Shown: positions 1-18,841 of the stretch, one piece after another
Numbering within the stretch: the stretch's first letter is position 1
How the letters are laid out: each line of letters begins with the position of its first letter
Origin: Cristatella mucedo
Taxonomy: Eukaryota > Bryozoa > Phylactolaemata > Cristatellidae
NCBI GenBank assembly: GCA_009760855.2
Contig: WPIO01000166.1
Coordinates: forward strand, 217,501 to 260,000
Direction: 5' to 3'
DNA length: 42,500 nucleotides
Notes under the pieces: generated by a model
What the model was told of the DNA's origin: nothing
Database searches by the model: none
Seen by the model: the letters and a program-made list of their open reading frames with translations, nothing else
Translations under genes and position numbers: made by a program

Positions 1-310
1 CATCGATCAACGATCACGAACCGCGATCGAGCACGAGCTGAAGAAGAAGAGCGTGCGTCTTTTACCATATTAAACCTGTCTCTTACAATAATTACCTAAC
101 TTTTTCAAGGACTCAGCCTAACTCATAAGACTTCACCCCCAAGACAAAATCTAAGAAAGCTTCAAGGTAGACGATGTTGACTAAATGATTGAAAACCAGG
201 AGCCAGTGAAGCTCACATCTTATTGCTGGCGATTTCGTGTTAGGTGTGCCTTTTATCTTTCATCTGGTCCAAGAATGGCTTTCGGTATTTAGGGGCACAA
301 TTAAAATAGC
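1..310. other. Intergenic, no gene recognised
   Basis: A short + frame is open from base 2 to a TAA ending at 73 (23 codons, charged, ending LLPY). It could be the tail of a gene to the left, but it is far too short to judge. The rest is ordinary mixed-composition DNA. Confidence 0.3.
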
Positions 311-317
311 TCTTTAT

Positions 318-641
318 ATAATGTGGCTCCTATGTAACTCCACAAAGATTATGTGACTGTCGTGCAAGAGAGTTTTCTATTACACGCTCAAAGCCTGAGT
401 GGCCTTCGGTGTGAATTCGCTAGCCAACAGATTTCATGTCAGGCAACAAAGAGAAAGTGAGAGAAGCTTATCTGAGTCAGGGAGGCAGTTGAGGTGAATG
501 TTGAGAAGAATGAGAGTAGTAGCAGGTCTCCTGATGGATGGCCGGAAAGGATGTGCAGCATGGTCGGCAGCAGAAGAGCAGATGTCGCCTCGCAGGAATT
601 GTGGAAGCGACATCTGCTCAGTCTGCAGGGTCGGCAGAGCA
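318..641 (-). mobile_element. LINE family 1 (CR1/L2-like), 3' end, degenerate
   Basis: On the minus strand a frame reads LPQFLRGD, then NCLPDSDK and LSLSLCC. This matches position by position the better-preserved copies at 22023 and 37611 (LPQFLRND, NCSPDSAM, TFSLLRE). Homology continues past the ORF into the 3' UTR (CTGTTGGCTA, then the CTTTGTGGAGTTACA motif). It holds only the last part of ORF2 and the UTR, with substitutions and indels, so it is a dead 5'-truncated copy. Assignment to the CR1/L2 group rests on the C-terminal HGLAPSYL and RSFSSAGPSLWNSLP style motifs in its sister copies. Confidence 0.75.
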
Positions 642-1746
642 AAAACGTCTGTCACCAGCGTCTGCCTTCAAGCGGAGGAATGGAAGGACAGCTTGAGAGC
701 AGACACAAATCTGCGACGGCACGGCCCTTGAAGATGCACCGGCGACTGATCATATGACATTGCCGGCGGGGGCGGTGTCTTCTGCTGAGCACTCTCGTAG
801 CCCTAGCTCGGAAATGGATATGTGGACAAGCGCTTTTCAGCTTGATGGAATAGGACGAGCCACGCTCGAGCTTGTGAATGAGTAGCAGCTACACGCGGCA
901 GCCGCAGCCGACGGTGGCGGCTGCCGCGTGTAGCTCGGTGACTCGAAGTGGGCAGGCCCACTGGGTGCATCTGGGTGCATCCCACGGGGGGGGGGGGCAG
1001 CCCGATCGGTACCGGTGCTTACGGGATGCAAGCAGCTTGCGCACAGTGCATATTGGCTAAGGCGATCAATACTCGGGTGACCTCTCGGCTTCGCCGAGGG
1101 AAGGGCGACCCGAAGCAGATCGACCCCTCGTGCCCCTCGCGTTCTGGCAGCAGTGGGTGCTCTCACTGCATTCATGCATGATCGCCGGGCAGTCACCGAT
1201 CGCCCGGCACGTGACAGGAAGTGACACTACTCGGTTTTCTCTGAACTGCTCTGGATCCCACCTGCAGTTCAAAGCAACAGTGCTAGCCCAGTACCAGCAG
1301 CTAAGAGCATTGTACAGGTAATGATGAGGTGTAACCAACATTGAGCAGAGTTTGAGCGAACAATGGATGGGCATTTTTGTAGGGAGGTTGGCAGCCAAGG
1401 CTGCGACTCCCTCACTAACGTCGAGTGTAATAATAACTACGATGAGGATTAGCCAGGGACATAAAAAACTACACAACGGCAGAAACGAAGTACAAAATTG
1501 GCAGCGAGCAGAATGTGAAAGTCATCGCTGCTACACGGACCCGTGCAAGTGAACGTGAAAAATCTGCAAACGCTTTCACGAAACCGGCTTGCCAGGAGCA
1601 GGAACACAAGGAGTAAAACAAGCTGCTAAGTTCAGCTCATTCAACGGCCTCATTTGCAGCAGACTGAAAACTACGACTTTGGCCCCATGTTTCATCAGGT
1701 GCTAAAGAGGCCACGAGGCGACTGCTCTGAGCGGCTGCCAGAGTGA
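642..1746. other. Non-coding stretch with one strong hairpin
   Basis: No conserved reading frame was found on either strand. It contains the perfect inverted repeat at 887-935 (separate entry), a tandem pair CTGGGTGCAT near 960-980, and a G homopolymer run near 987-998. Short ORFs overlap in several frames without protein-like composition. Confidence 0.4.
887..935. repeat. Perfect 19-bp inverted repeat (hairpin)
   Basis: Arms at 887-905 and 917-935 are exact reverse complements over 19 bp, GC-rich, around an 11-nt loop. Flanking bases (TGAGT before, ACTCG after) could extend the stem imperfectly. Nothing else nearby suggests a terminal inverted repeat of a transposon. It could form a cruciform or a transcribed hairpin. 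Confidence 0.85.
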
Positions 1747-1748
1747 GT

Positions 1749-1834
<86 letters not shown>

Positions 1835-1894
1835 GACAGAGAGACACAGAGAGAGACACAGAGAGAGACACAGAGAGAGATAGACAGAGAGAGA

Positions 1895-1986
<92 letters not shown>

Positions 1987-2127
1987 CAGAGAGACAGACA
2001 GAGACAGATATAGAGACAGACAGACCGAGAGACTGAGAGACAGAGAGACAGACAGAGACAGAGATAGAGACAGATAGACCAAGAGACTGAGAGACAGACA
2101 GACAGAGAGAGTGGGAGAGAGAGAGAA
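1747..2127. repeat. Compound (AG)n / (ACAG)n microsatellite
   Basis: About 380 bp of nearly pure purine top strand. It holds long (AG)n blocks separated by (ACAG)n near 1805-1833 and by AGAGACAG variants around 1980-2105. Open frames through it give only SLSLSL or RERERE and are not genes. The same compound design recurs at 3063, 12102 and 27797. Confidence 0.95.
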
Positions 2128-3062
2128 TGTGTAAGAGATGGATGCTGACGCGAATTAATTTTTCACATAACGATCCCGGGCGCAGCATAGTGGTCGATAT
2201 AGTCGCTACGGGCAGATTAGCAAAGACCCGGATCGATAGTGTGGGACGGCCCCAAGAGTGGCTCTGAAGAGTGAAGGCTGCTGCATGCAGCGACTGCAGG
2301 GAGCGACTGCAGCAAGTGCACAAGTCGCTCCGCGCACTCTAACATCTCGAGCATCTGCAGACGATCGCGATCGCGATCGCGTCGGGCGGCTGCTGCATGC
2401 TGCAGAGAAGATCGCTGCTGTGATCCGCGGCACAGCGACGCCGGGTATGCTGCCCACACACCCTAACCTAATGCTGTTGCTCACGATTAATTAACACACT
2501 CGACTGCACTGGCAAGTCAATGCGCTTGCAAGTCGAAAGCCCGGTCTCTTCCACACATCTGATGGGTAGCATCGACCGTACAAGAGACAGGTTCCGTCAT
2601 CAGAATCTTTCGAGGGATGGTCGACAAAGGCTAGGCACAGGGCGTCCTTGATGTACTGTCAGCAAACTGGAGAGAGGTATTAGTTAGGCCTACGGATAGG
2701 CTAAAGATGACTGGAAATCCTGACTAATGATGAAAATGTAACAAAACTGCCAGAGGAGAGAGAGCAGCTTTCAAAAAAGTGCCTGTCTGCCTGGGCTTAC
2801 TTGAAAGAGCTCCATTAGCAGCGCCATTAGCAGCTCCGCCTTTGGTCAGGAAAATGGAATGGTGGTAACAGAATGCCGAAAAGCGTTCATGAGGCACATG
2901 ATACTGAGACGACCTGACACAGTTGAAGTTGACAGGCCACGCCCACGGCACTGACGTTTTTGGCACCGATGCAAGACTAGAAGTACTCACGGTATTTCCT
3001 GTTTGTCAGCCACTACCTGTCTTAGCGCGTGTCTCTCTCCCATCCCCTTTTTCTAACTCGGT
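2128..3062. other. Intergenic, nothing recognised
   Basis: Mixed sequence with a short palindromic GATCGC run near 2364-2382. The ORFs present have no family signature and overlap on both strands. No repeat family seen elsewhere in the window was identified here. Confidence 0.35.
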
Positions 3063-4170
<1,108 letters not shown>

Positions 4171-4171
4171 T

Positions 4172-4314
4172 AGCCTTCTGGTTTGGTCCAGCGGTTGAGG
4201 TGCTCGCCCCGACCAAGGTCTGGCTGAGGTCGTGGGCTCGAGCCAAGAAGCACGTGTGAAGCGCCTGAATTGAGATTAAGTTCTCTTGCGGTGCTATAAA
4301 AATGAATTATATTG
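4172..4314 (+). mobile_element. SINE family A (tRNA-derived)
   Basis: The copy starts with a tRNA-like head (GGTTTGGTCCAGCGGTTGAG as A box region, GTGGGCTCGAGCC as B box). The body follows (GTGAAGCGCCTGAAT, AGATTAAGTTCTCTT) and ends GCTATAAAAATGAATTATATT. It aligns along its full length with the copies at 15980 and 29348. Confidence 0.88.
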
Positions 4315-5160
4315 ACATGACTTTATAGCCTTCAGGTTCAGCCAGGCGGCCAATTGCTTGTGCCAGCATCTCTCTTGGTCACAGTACTCAACGATGTATT
4401 CGAACTGATCGACAAACAGATCAAAATCCTTAAAGAGAACCAGGCATCCTCCTTGCACCATCACTACCACTCTACCTACCCGGCTCACTGTATAACACTC
4501 TCATGAGTATTCACTGTGCAATCACCCCTCCCCCACCACCCTAGCCCAGAGCACCTGAGACACCAGATTGCCCTGATTAGACAGAATTCCTGATAGGCTG
4601 GATCAGCTGAACTCGGGGCTACAAAATAGAACTCAAATGTTGCAGCAGGTCGCATCCTGGCAGGCAGCATCTAGTCCAGGCATTTCTAGGCTTTGGCAGC
4701 AGACACGTCACGGCTTCCCTCAAGCAGCAGCCACCCTGGTAAGTCCTCGTTCAATAATCCTCAGGTAATGCTAATGACAGTGACTCCGGTAATTATTCGG
4801 GCTAGTGATCATGCTACGACAGAGTATCGGCCTGCCACTGAGGAAGTCCTCTTCTCAAGCATTCAGCGACCAGCACGACTAGCAGAACCAACGCCGGCCG
4901 CCTTACGATCGCTCAATACTAGGGTCGCCAGCTCTCACGCACAGGCAGTTCTCATAACGGACTCCTGTCATCCCGGGCTACCGCTCGGACTGAGACAAAG
5001 CCGGGTATTAGTGGCAACTCCTCTGCCAGGGAGTCACGGGTAAGAGGAACAGCTGCCGAAGCACGCTGGCGCTGCAGACAGGGCTCGACTGCCAGTCGAC
5101 GCGGTTCGCAAGCCGAGTCTATTATTAGGCGGGCTTCAAAGGGCAGATACCTCTCTATCA
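4315..5160. other. Intergenic, no recognised gene
   Basis: Moderate-GC sequence. Several short ORFs lie on both strands (for example + 4693-5043) but none shows a domain or biased composition. No copy of the window's repeat families was seen. Confidence 0.35.
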
Positions 5161-5169
5161 AGGGCGGGC

Positions 5170-5176
5170 TATAAAT
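5170..5176 (+). promoter_or_regulatory. TATA box candidate
   Basis: TATAAAT in the context GGGCTATAAATATCG, at the start of a GC-rich, CpG-dense stretch that runs to about 5860. No long ATG-initiated ORF follows before the second TATA box at 5698. It may mark an alternative or non-coding transcript, or be chance. Confidence 0.35.
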
Positions 5177-5637
5177 ATCGAACTGTCGCCGTCGACCGAA
5201 GAGCGACGCCTCGCAAGACCGACCGAGACAGACAGAGACAGAGGCGCAGGGACAGAGACAGAGACCGGAGGGAGGGAGGGAGGGACAGAGAGACAGAGAC
5301 GCCGGGAGACCGAGCGAGGAGAAGAGAGAGGATCGAACCGGGTCGAAGAACGAGCGCCAGACAAGACGACTCGACCCGCCAGGTCGCACGCACGCAGTCA
5401 GTTTACGGACAACCAAATTTGCTGACTTGAAACGACGGAGAGCGCAGCCAGCTGCCGCCGGCGTGCGAAAGCGAGGCCGGCCGTCGGTCGGTCGGTCCGT
5501 CGGTCGGTCGGTCGGCGTCCGAAGGAAGCTGCACGTCGGGGTCGCAAGAAGGCGGAGAGCGACAGAGCGACAGGGCGACAAGGGCTCGAGGGAGCGCGCG
5601 CGCGCTCACGACGACGGCGAGCGCGGGCGAATCGACT

Positions 5638-5704
5638 TTCCCGAAACTTCTGCGCGGCGTTCGAGTCCTCGAGTCTCGTTGCCTTGCGACGCGGCGCTAT
5701 AAAA
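5638..5704 (+). promoter_or_regulatory. Heat-shock element plus TATA box
   Basis: Three perfectly spaced inverted pentamers, TTC-cc-GAA-ac-TTC at 5638-5650, form a canonical HSF binding site. TATAAAA lies at 5698-5704, about 48 bp downstream, the arrangement of animal hsp promoters. A start site would fall near 5728-5732 (CATTCA). The transcript would run through a GA-rich leader toward ATGs at 5879, 6028 and 6507 (the DYNLT2B start). No HSP70, HSP90 or small-HSP reading frame follows, so the target is unknown. Confidence 0.6.
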
Positions 5705-5881
5705 CCCTGCAGCTGCTGGAGCAGTCGCATTCACACTGCATCGAGTCGCGGTCGGCGACCGGTCTGCTGCGCCGCGGCCACCGAACGAGACGGGTTGCCG
5801 CATCCCGAGACGGGTTGCACTGCGGCTCAAGGCTCGGTTTGAGACAGCGTGAGCCAACGAGCGAGAGAGAAGCGTAGAATG

Positions 5882-5882
<1 letters not shown>

Positions 5883-5927
<45 letters not shown>

Positions 5928-5942
5928 CGAGAGAGAGAGAGC

Positions 5943-5990
<48 letters not shown>

Positions 5991-5998
5991 GAGAGAGG
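5883..5998. repeat. (GA)n microsatellite
   Basis: Nearly pure (GA)n, interrupted by AGCGAG and AGCTAG units. It lies about 180 bp downstream of the HSE/TATA promoter, so it would be in the leader of that transcript. In insects (GA)n is the GAGA-factor site; whether that applies here is unknown. Confidence 0.9.
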
Positions 5999-6027
5999 TG
6001 AGCCGCTAAACAGCCGAGCAGACGACC

Positions 6028-6303
6028 ATGGGCACCCGCGCTCCTTTAACGCCGTCGGCGACGTATACGTACCGCGGATTTCGACGACGCTTCACAGCGG
6101 ACTGTCCAGACGCCACTCGGGAGCGCGAATTACGTGAAAAGGTGCGACCCGGCAAGCAGACGGCGCTTTACTTCCGTAAGCCACCGGAGGCGGCGTTCCC
6201 GCACGAGATCGGCGAAGCACGAGCGGCAATGCGAGCGAGCACCCGCGCGTGCGAGCGCCGAGCGACAAGCCCCGCCTACTGGGACGACCGGTGCCGCCCA
6301 TAA
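6028..6303 (+). CDS. Candidate short ORF, unrecognised
   Basis: An ATG in strong context (ACCATGG) opens 91 codons about 300 bp below the HSE/TATA promoter. The product is basic and rich in R, A and P, with no domain I recognise. A GTAAGC at 6175 could be a splice donor, making this a 5' exon. The stretch is CpG-rich and open in several frames, so the ORF may be chance, or an upstream ORF in a long DYNLT2B leader. Confidence 0.2.
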   Translation: MGTRAPLTPSATYTYRGFRRRFTADCPDATRERELREKVRPGKQTALYFRKPPEAAFPHEIGEARAAMRASTRACERRATSPAYWDDRCRP

Positions 6304-6455
6304 GTTTGGAGTGCCACGTGACTCGTGCGGCCCTCACCTTAATTTTTGCGACGATTATTCGCGCATTTAGGAGAATTGATTAATCTTTTTTCTCGCCGCA
6401 TACTTTCGTTGACCGAATCGGTTCAGCGAAACATTGAAGCATACGCAAAGCATCC

Positions 6456-6470
6456 GTTGTCTAGGAGAAC
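6456..6470 (+). promoter_or_regulatory. RFX X-box-like palindrome
   Basis: GTTGTCTAGGAGAAC is an imperfect palindrome of two GTTNYC-type half sites with a 3-bp spacer, 36 bp upstream of the DYNLT2B ATG. Ciliary genes in animals are commonly driven by RFX factors through X-boxes (GTNRCC-N0-3-RGYAAC) close to the start codon. This copy deviates from consensus in both half sites, so function is inferred from position and gene identity. Confidence 0.4.
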
Positions 6471-6506
6471 GGCCCCCCTCCCGTCTTACGCGTCCTGGCC
6501 GACGTC

Positions 6507-14803
<8,297 letters not shown>

Positions 14804-14868
14804 CGCGATAGCGCCGATCAGGGACCTCCTTCGGACGTCTTTTTATATGTTTTATTTATAATTCTGTT

Positions 14869-14874
14869 AATAAA
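14869..14874 (+). terminator. Poly(A) signal of DYNLT2B
   Basis: AATAAA 66 nt after the stop codon, followed within 30 nt by a GT-containing stretch. This gives a compact 3' UTR and marks the likely end of the transcript. Confidence 0.75.
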
Positions 14875-14879
14875 CCTGT

Positions 14880-15395
14880 CAGTCGGGTCCATGGGCATGG
14901 CTGTGAACTGGCTTTTATGCCTTTTTCAATCAAGAAAACTGTGCCTGACTGCGAATAAATGCGAATGGTGCCATTCGACCTTACGAGCGAAAGAAAAGAG
15001 ACTTCTGAGAGGGTATTTCTATGACGTAAATGAACCTACTGGAACTTCGTCTGCAGACTTTTGCTACAGTGCTGCTTCGCTTTAGACAGTCGAAAAGATA
15101 AAGAATCGATATAGGCACATGATGATGACGTAGTGCAGCACGATAACGTTACTACTTGTCAAAGAAGCCGATTTCGGAGCAGCTTTTCACCTCGAATCGA
15201 GGCGAAAATGCAGCTCGATGTCTTGCACGCGATGTCGTGGCTGCAGCCGAGGGGCTATTCGAGGTGCAATCTGAAGACATGTTACCGAAATTGTGAACAG
15301 CTTTGAATAGTGAAACTACTGACGGCTTGCAGCACACAGATAGATATCTGTTTGTATACACGAAATTAACTGTACACTATATGGCATAAGCGCAA
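14880..15395. other. Downstream of DYNLT2B; weak ORFs
   Basis: On the minus strand an ATG at 15280 opens 42 codons to 15152 (MSSDCTSNSPSAAATTSRA, ending IGFFDK); GAG/GTGAAA inside could be a splice donor. On the + strand 14891-15085 is open for 64 codons. Neither is recognisable. Confidence 0.25.
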
Positions 15396-15445
15396 AGGGT
15401 CTTCTGCCGCTATGTAAATGAGGTTTTTTTTTATCAGCTCAGCTT
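15396..15445 (+). mobile_element. SINE family B, tail only
   Basis: GGTCTTCTGCCGCTATGTAAATGAG followed by a T run and TATCAGCTCAGC matches the 3' end of the SINE B copies at 8600 and 42200. The head is absent. Confidence 0.6.
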
Positions 15446-15474
15446 GGTCCAATTCGATCTCGAGGAGCAGTGGG

Positions 15475-15535
15475 TGACCTGGCCCCGCCCCTATTGACCC
15501 CGCCCCTATATGACCTGGCCCCGCCCCTATATCAG
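15475..15535 (+). repeat. Three tandem GC-box units
   Basis: Three successive units each contain CCCCGCCCCTAT, two of them preceded by GACCTGG. CCCCGCCCC is the classic Sp1/KLF site, so this could be a small promoter element or just a short tandem repeat. No gene start was found beside it. Confidence 0.6.
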
Positions 15536-15648
15536 GCCGGAGCTGGCGCGTGGATAGGGGCCAGGGTCTGGCATGGACGCGGGCATGGGGTTTTGTAAGT
15601 CGACTATACTGTAAAAATCTCTACGCTTGCTTAGATTCATAAAGTTAA

Positions 15649-15798
15649 CGATTCGCGGAATCACTGGATGCCTTACCCGGGGCCGATTACTTCAAAGATA
15701 CTATTTTGTACAATGGGGTGAATGATATACAGGCAGCAGCAGCGATTCTCGCAAACGACGAAATCATCTTACATCAAGTCCACGAGCAACTGCCGGAG
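15649..15798 (+). pseudogene. Orphan coding-like fragment
   Basis: The frame is open from a TAA at 15646 and reads [20 protein letters not shown] and then [20 protein letters not shown] before running into a (TA)n tract. Composition and codon order look like real protein, yet there is no start, no splice acceptor and no family I recognise. Probably a transposon or gene relic. Confidence 0.3.
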
Positions 15799-15856
<58 letters not shown>

Positions 15857-15913
15857 ATGTATATATATACATATATATGTATATATATGCATATATAAAT
15901 ATATATATATATT

Positions 15914-15953
<40 letters not shown>

Positions 15954-15957
15954 TATA
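15799..15957. repeat. (TA)n / (GT)n compound microsatellite
   Basis: (TA)n with ATGTAT variants, then TGTGTG blocks and a final (GT)n run to about 15950. Confidence 0.95.
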
Positions 15958-15979
15958 GTGAGACATTAATGTGCATGTG

Positions 15980-16132
15980 CCGAGCTGGTTTGGTCTAGCG
16001 GTTAAGGTGCTCGCCCCGACCAAGGTCTGACTGAGGTCGTGGGCTCGAGCCCCGAGGCATATGTGAAGCGCCTGAATAGAGATTAATTTCTCTTGGGGCG
16101 CTATGTAAATGAATTACTATTATTATTATTAT
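15980..16132 (+). mobile_element. SINE family A, full length
   Basis: The best copy in the window: tRNA-like head (GGTTTGGTCTAGCGGTTAAG, GTGGGCTCGAGCCCC), body AAGCGCCTGAATAGAGATTA, the hairpin TTTCTCTTGG, GCGCTATGTAAATGAATTA and an (ATT)n tail. The GCGCTATGTAAATGA plus (ATT)n end resembles the 3' end of CR1/L2-type LINEs, the usual source of mobilising enzyme for such SINEs. Confidence 0.9.
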
Positions 16133-17383
16133 GCTGGTATATTACCATAAAAATGCATATACTTATAAACATATTGGTTTTTGCTGCATGCGCGTGTATA
16201 ATATAATTTCTAGCGTAAATGTCATCTTTGCTATTTTTTCTCATTCTTAATACACGCACGAGGACTAAGAGGAAGTTAACTAGTGGTGAGATGCATCCGG
16301 TGCATACGGCAGACTTCCGTCACCTCGCAACGAAAGCGAGTGGGAAGCATAGCTAGCCAAGTCAGGTCGCCGCGGTCAGCCCAGCAGCCACCGGAAGTAG
16401 CTCTCGAGCAGGCTCCTCCAGCCGCGCTCAGAGGCAGATGCTGCCGCAGAAGGACGCCGCTCCAGAGAGGAGAGGTGATCGCTGCGCGAGGATGTGCACG
16501 TGAGTTTTTTGCAGTTCAGCATCTGCCGAGCAATAAATTCCGTCAGCAAAAGGTTGTATGAAAAAGGCTGAAATAGATGTACCGGTACTGCATTAAGAGA
16601 ACCTGAGTGCATTAGCTGCCGCGAGCGGCACATCTAGATTTCAAAGACGCTAAGCGACGAGGTGCCATGGTGAGGGGGTCGTGGAAGAAAATCTATTTTG
16701 CATCCGCTCATTGACCGGAAGCCGCCGTGGCTTCTTAAGAACAGGACGTACGCGATTGAATCTCGTTCGGCGAACGAGCGCTCGAGAGGCCACATATATT
16801 TGGCTATCACCTTTGGGTGCACAGTTCACCGTAGGAGTCACAGTTCGTAGTAGGGGTCGCATGCCGTTGCGCAACTAGCGGGTGCCTTGGCAACCTGAGA
16901 ACGTGTCCCATAATGCAGCGCCAGGCGGCCACAGCCGCGGGCGGAAATTGATAATTAAGAATTAATAATAAAAGGATGCGCGGGAAGAATAGAAGCACCG
17001 GAAGAAGCAGCGGTGGAGCAGCATTAACCAGAATTCCTCTGGCGTTTAAGTCGGGCGTTTGAACTTGGATACCCGATATTCTCAACGGTCGCGTCCTTAC
17101 TAAACCGTTTCGTCATTGGCGGAGACTTTCAGCCTGTCTCTCCGACCAGCCTCTTACTAGAGTTGTTGCTTTAATATTCACCTCAAAATTTTCTTAGTTA
17201 AGAGAGGGCCGCTATAGCAGCCTATAAAATCTCGAATGCCCCTGCTGTATGACCCGTTAGAGGAAGTCGCAGCCGATTCGCTAGCCGGTGCTGACCAGTG
17301 AGAGGAAAGCCTGGGCAATATGCACATTTAAATTGGTGCGGAGAAATGAACTTCTATTTGAAATTGATAGTCAGACCGTCAGC
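16133..17383. other. Intergenic, no recognised gene
   Basis: Mixed sequence. ORFs of 60 to 92 codons exist on both strands but overlap each other and carry no motif. No member of the SINE or LINE families was seen. Confidence 0.35.
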
Positions 17384-17905
17384 CTATATAGTTTCGCAAG
17401 TCTCCCGAGTGACATCAGAGCTGCAGTTTTTCTGCCATTGATTTTTACGGGCATCGACTTGCATTGCAAATCTTGTGCACATTAGGAAAAGCTTTTCCAT
17501 TTTTGAGGCATATTCATCAAAACGGCCGGCGTATAAAGTATTTCCCGGGGCATTACATACGTACCACCCACAGTCTGCATCCGATAACAAGGCTTGACCT
17601 AGTGTGTTAGCAACAATTTCGTTCGCTTTGCGATTTACTACTCAAATCTTTTTTGGCTTGACTCTGGGTTGCCGGAAATGAGCTGCAAAGTCACATGGCG
17701 TGCATATAGCATGCTTAGGTTTCAATGAGCATGTTTGCGAAAGGCCGGAGACGTTGTCGTTTAATTTCTTGGATCGCACCGTTAGCGGAGCCGACAAACT
17801 GGCTAATTGTATTAACCACTATAAGCAAAGCTTATCGGCGAGTAAACGCAATGCCAGTACTTGTAGACCAAGGAGTGCACTTAGACGACAGAGGAAGTGC
17901 TTGAA
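17384..17905 (-). pseudogene. Degenerate coding-like region, unrecognised
   Basis: One minus-strand frame reads through about 170 codons with two internal stops. Blocks are LIQLASLSAPLTVRSKKLND, then KHAICTPCDFAAHFRQPRVK, stop, KANEIVANTLGQALLSDADC, GWYVCNAPGNTLYAGRFDEY and KMEKLFLMCTRFAMQVDARK, ending at a TAG at 17384. The continuity across stops suggests a decayed protein. I cannot name the family. Introns or a cysteine-rich module are possible alternatives. Confidence 0.35.
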
Positions 17906-18101
17906 AAACCACTAGCAATTTGAAATGCATTTACAACCACTAGCAATGTTGAGTTCACGTAAAAACACTCACATAAAGTGATGCGCGCGTCAGCATATAT
18001 TCGATCGCGCATTCTCGCGCGCGCGCGTGTGCGGTGGGTGCGCGCTCGTGCGTGATCGGTCTTGCGAGTGTGCGCCTTCCGCTGGTGTAGGTTACCTTAA
18101 G

Positions 18102-18353
18102 CTACTTAAGTGAGAAGCAGCCGCCGTGGTTGGCTGCGCAAATATAAACCTCATGAGGGGCGCGCGCGGCCTGTGTGTACATACTTCCTGTAGAAGTGAG
18201 CACACAAAATGGTGTGCTCTGTTTATAGCCGTAAATCCAACTTTTATGAAAGCAAAACTCCATCACCGGGGCAGTGAGATTTTGAGCCGCAAATAGGAAG
18301 TACACCAGGGGGCCACTGACTTTGATGCTTAAGTCAATATTTCCATAATCCAT
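18102..18353 (-). CDS. Unrecognised 83-aa ORF
   Basis: A true ATG opens 83 codons: MDYGNIDLSIKVSGPLVYFL, then FAAQNLTAPVMEFCFHKSWI, ending in a Cys/Gly-containing tail. Composition is protein-like and includes a short hydrophobic stretch (residues 14-24). It lies 200 bp upstream, on the same strand, of the degenerate region at 17384-17905, so the two may belong to one decayed gene or element. Function unknown. Confidence 0.3.
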   Translation of the reverse strand: MDYGNIDLSIKVSGPLVYFLFAAQNLTAPVMEFCFHKSWIYGYKQSTPFCVLTSTGSMYTQAARAPHEVYICAANHGGCFSLK

Positions 18354-18547
18354 ATTAAAAGGGTGATGAGTGGGGATGTTGACGAGATGGATTTCTTAGC
18401 GGACGATTGCTGCGTTCTCGGTAAAAGTTGACCACGCTCGAGTGGCAAGCTAAGCTATATTTCAAATGCATATAATTTGATTATATAATTAGATAATAAA
18501 TGAAAATTATATATTAAATTATAATACATAAAAATAAATGTATAATT

Positions 18548-18573
18548 ATAATATATATATATATATATATATA
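18548..18573. repeat. Short (AT)n in AT-rich stretch
   Basis: The region 18460-18580 is very AT-rich and contains a (TA)n run; no gene signal. Confidence 0.8.
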
Positions 18574-18699
18574 TTTAGTTTTCGCGGGTTCGAAGCGCCA
18601 CTGAGTGAGGCGAGCGGCTGATGGCTGCTGGCCGTCGGGTCCAATCGGCTCGTGGCATCCGAAGGACGTGACCACTCTTGCTTGGCGCCCAGGTCAAGG

Positions 18700-18826
18700 G
18701 CGAGGGGTCAAGGTGCTCCTCGCCTTGGACGACCGAGGTCGCTGGCTCGAGGGATGCATGCGAAGCCTGCGAAGCGCCTGCGACAGAGATCGAGCTCTGT
18801 TCGGGCGCCACGCAATGTTGGATCGC
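18700..18826 (+). mobile_element. SINE family A, diverged
   Basis: GTCAAGGTGCTCCTCGCC, ACCGAGGTCGCTGGCTCGAGG, GCGAAGCGCCTGCGACAGAGAT and CTCTGTTCGGGCGCCACGCAATG follow the SINE A order with many substitutions, so this is an old copy. Confidence 0.65.
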
Positions 18827-18841
18827 ATTGATTCTTTATAT

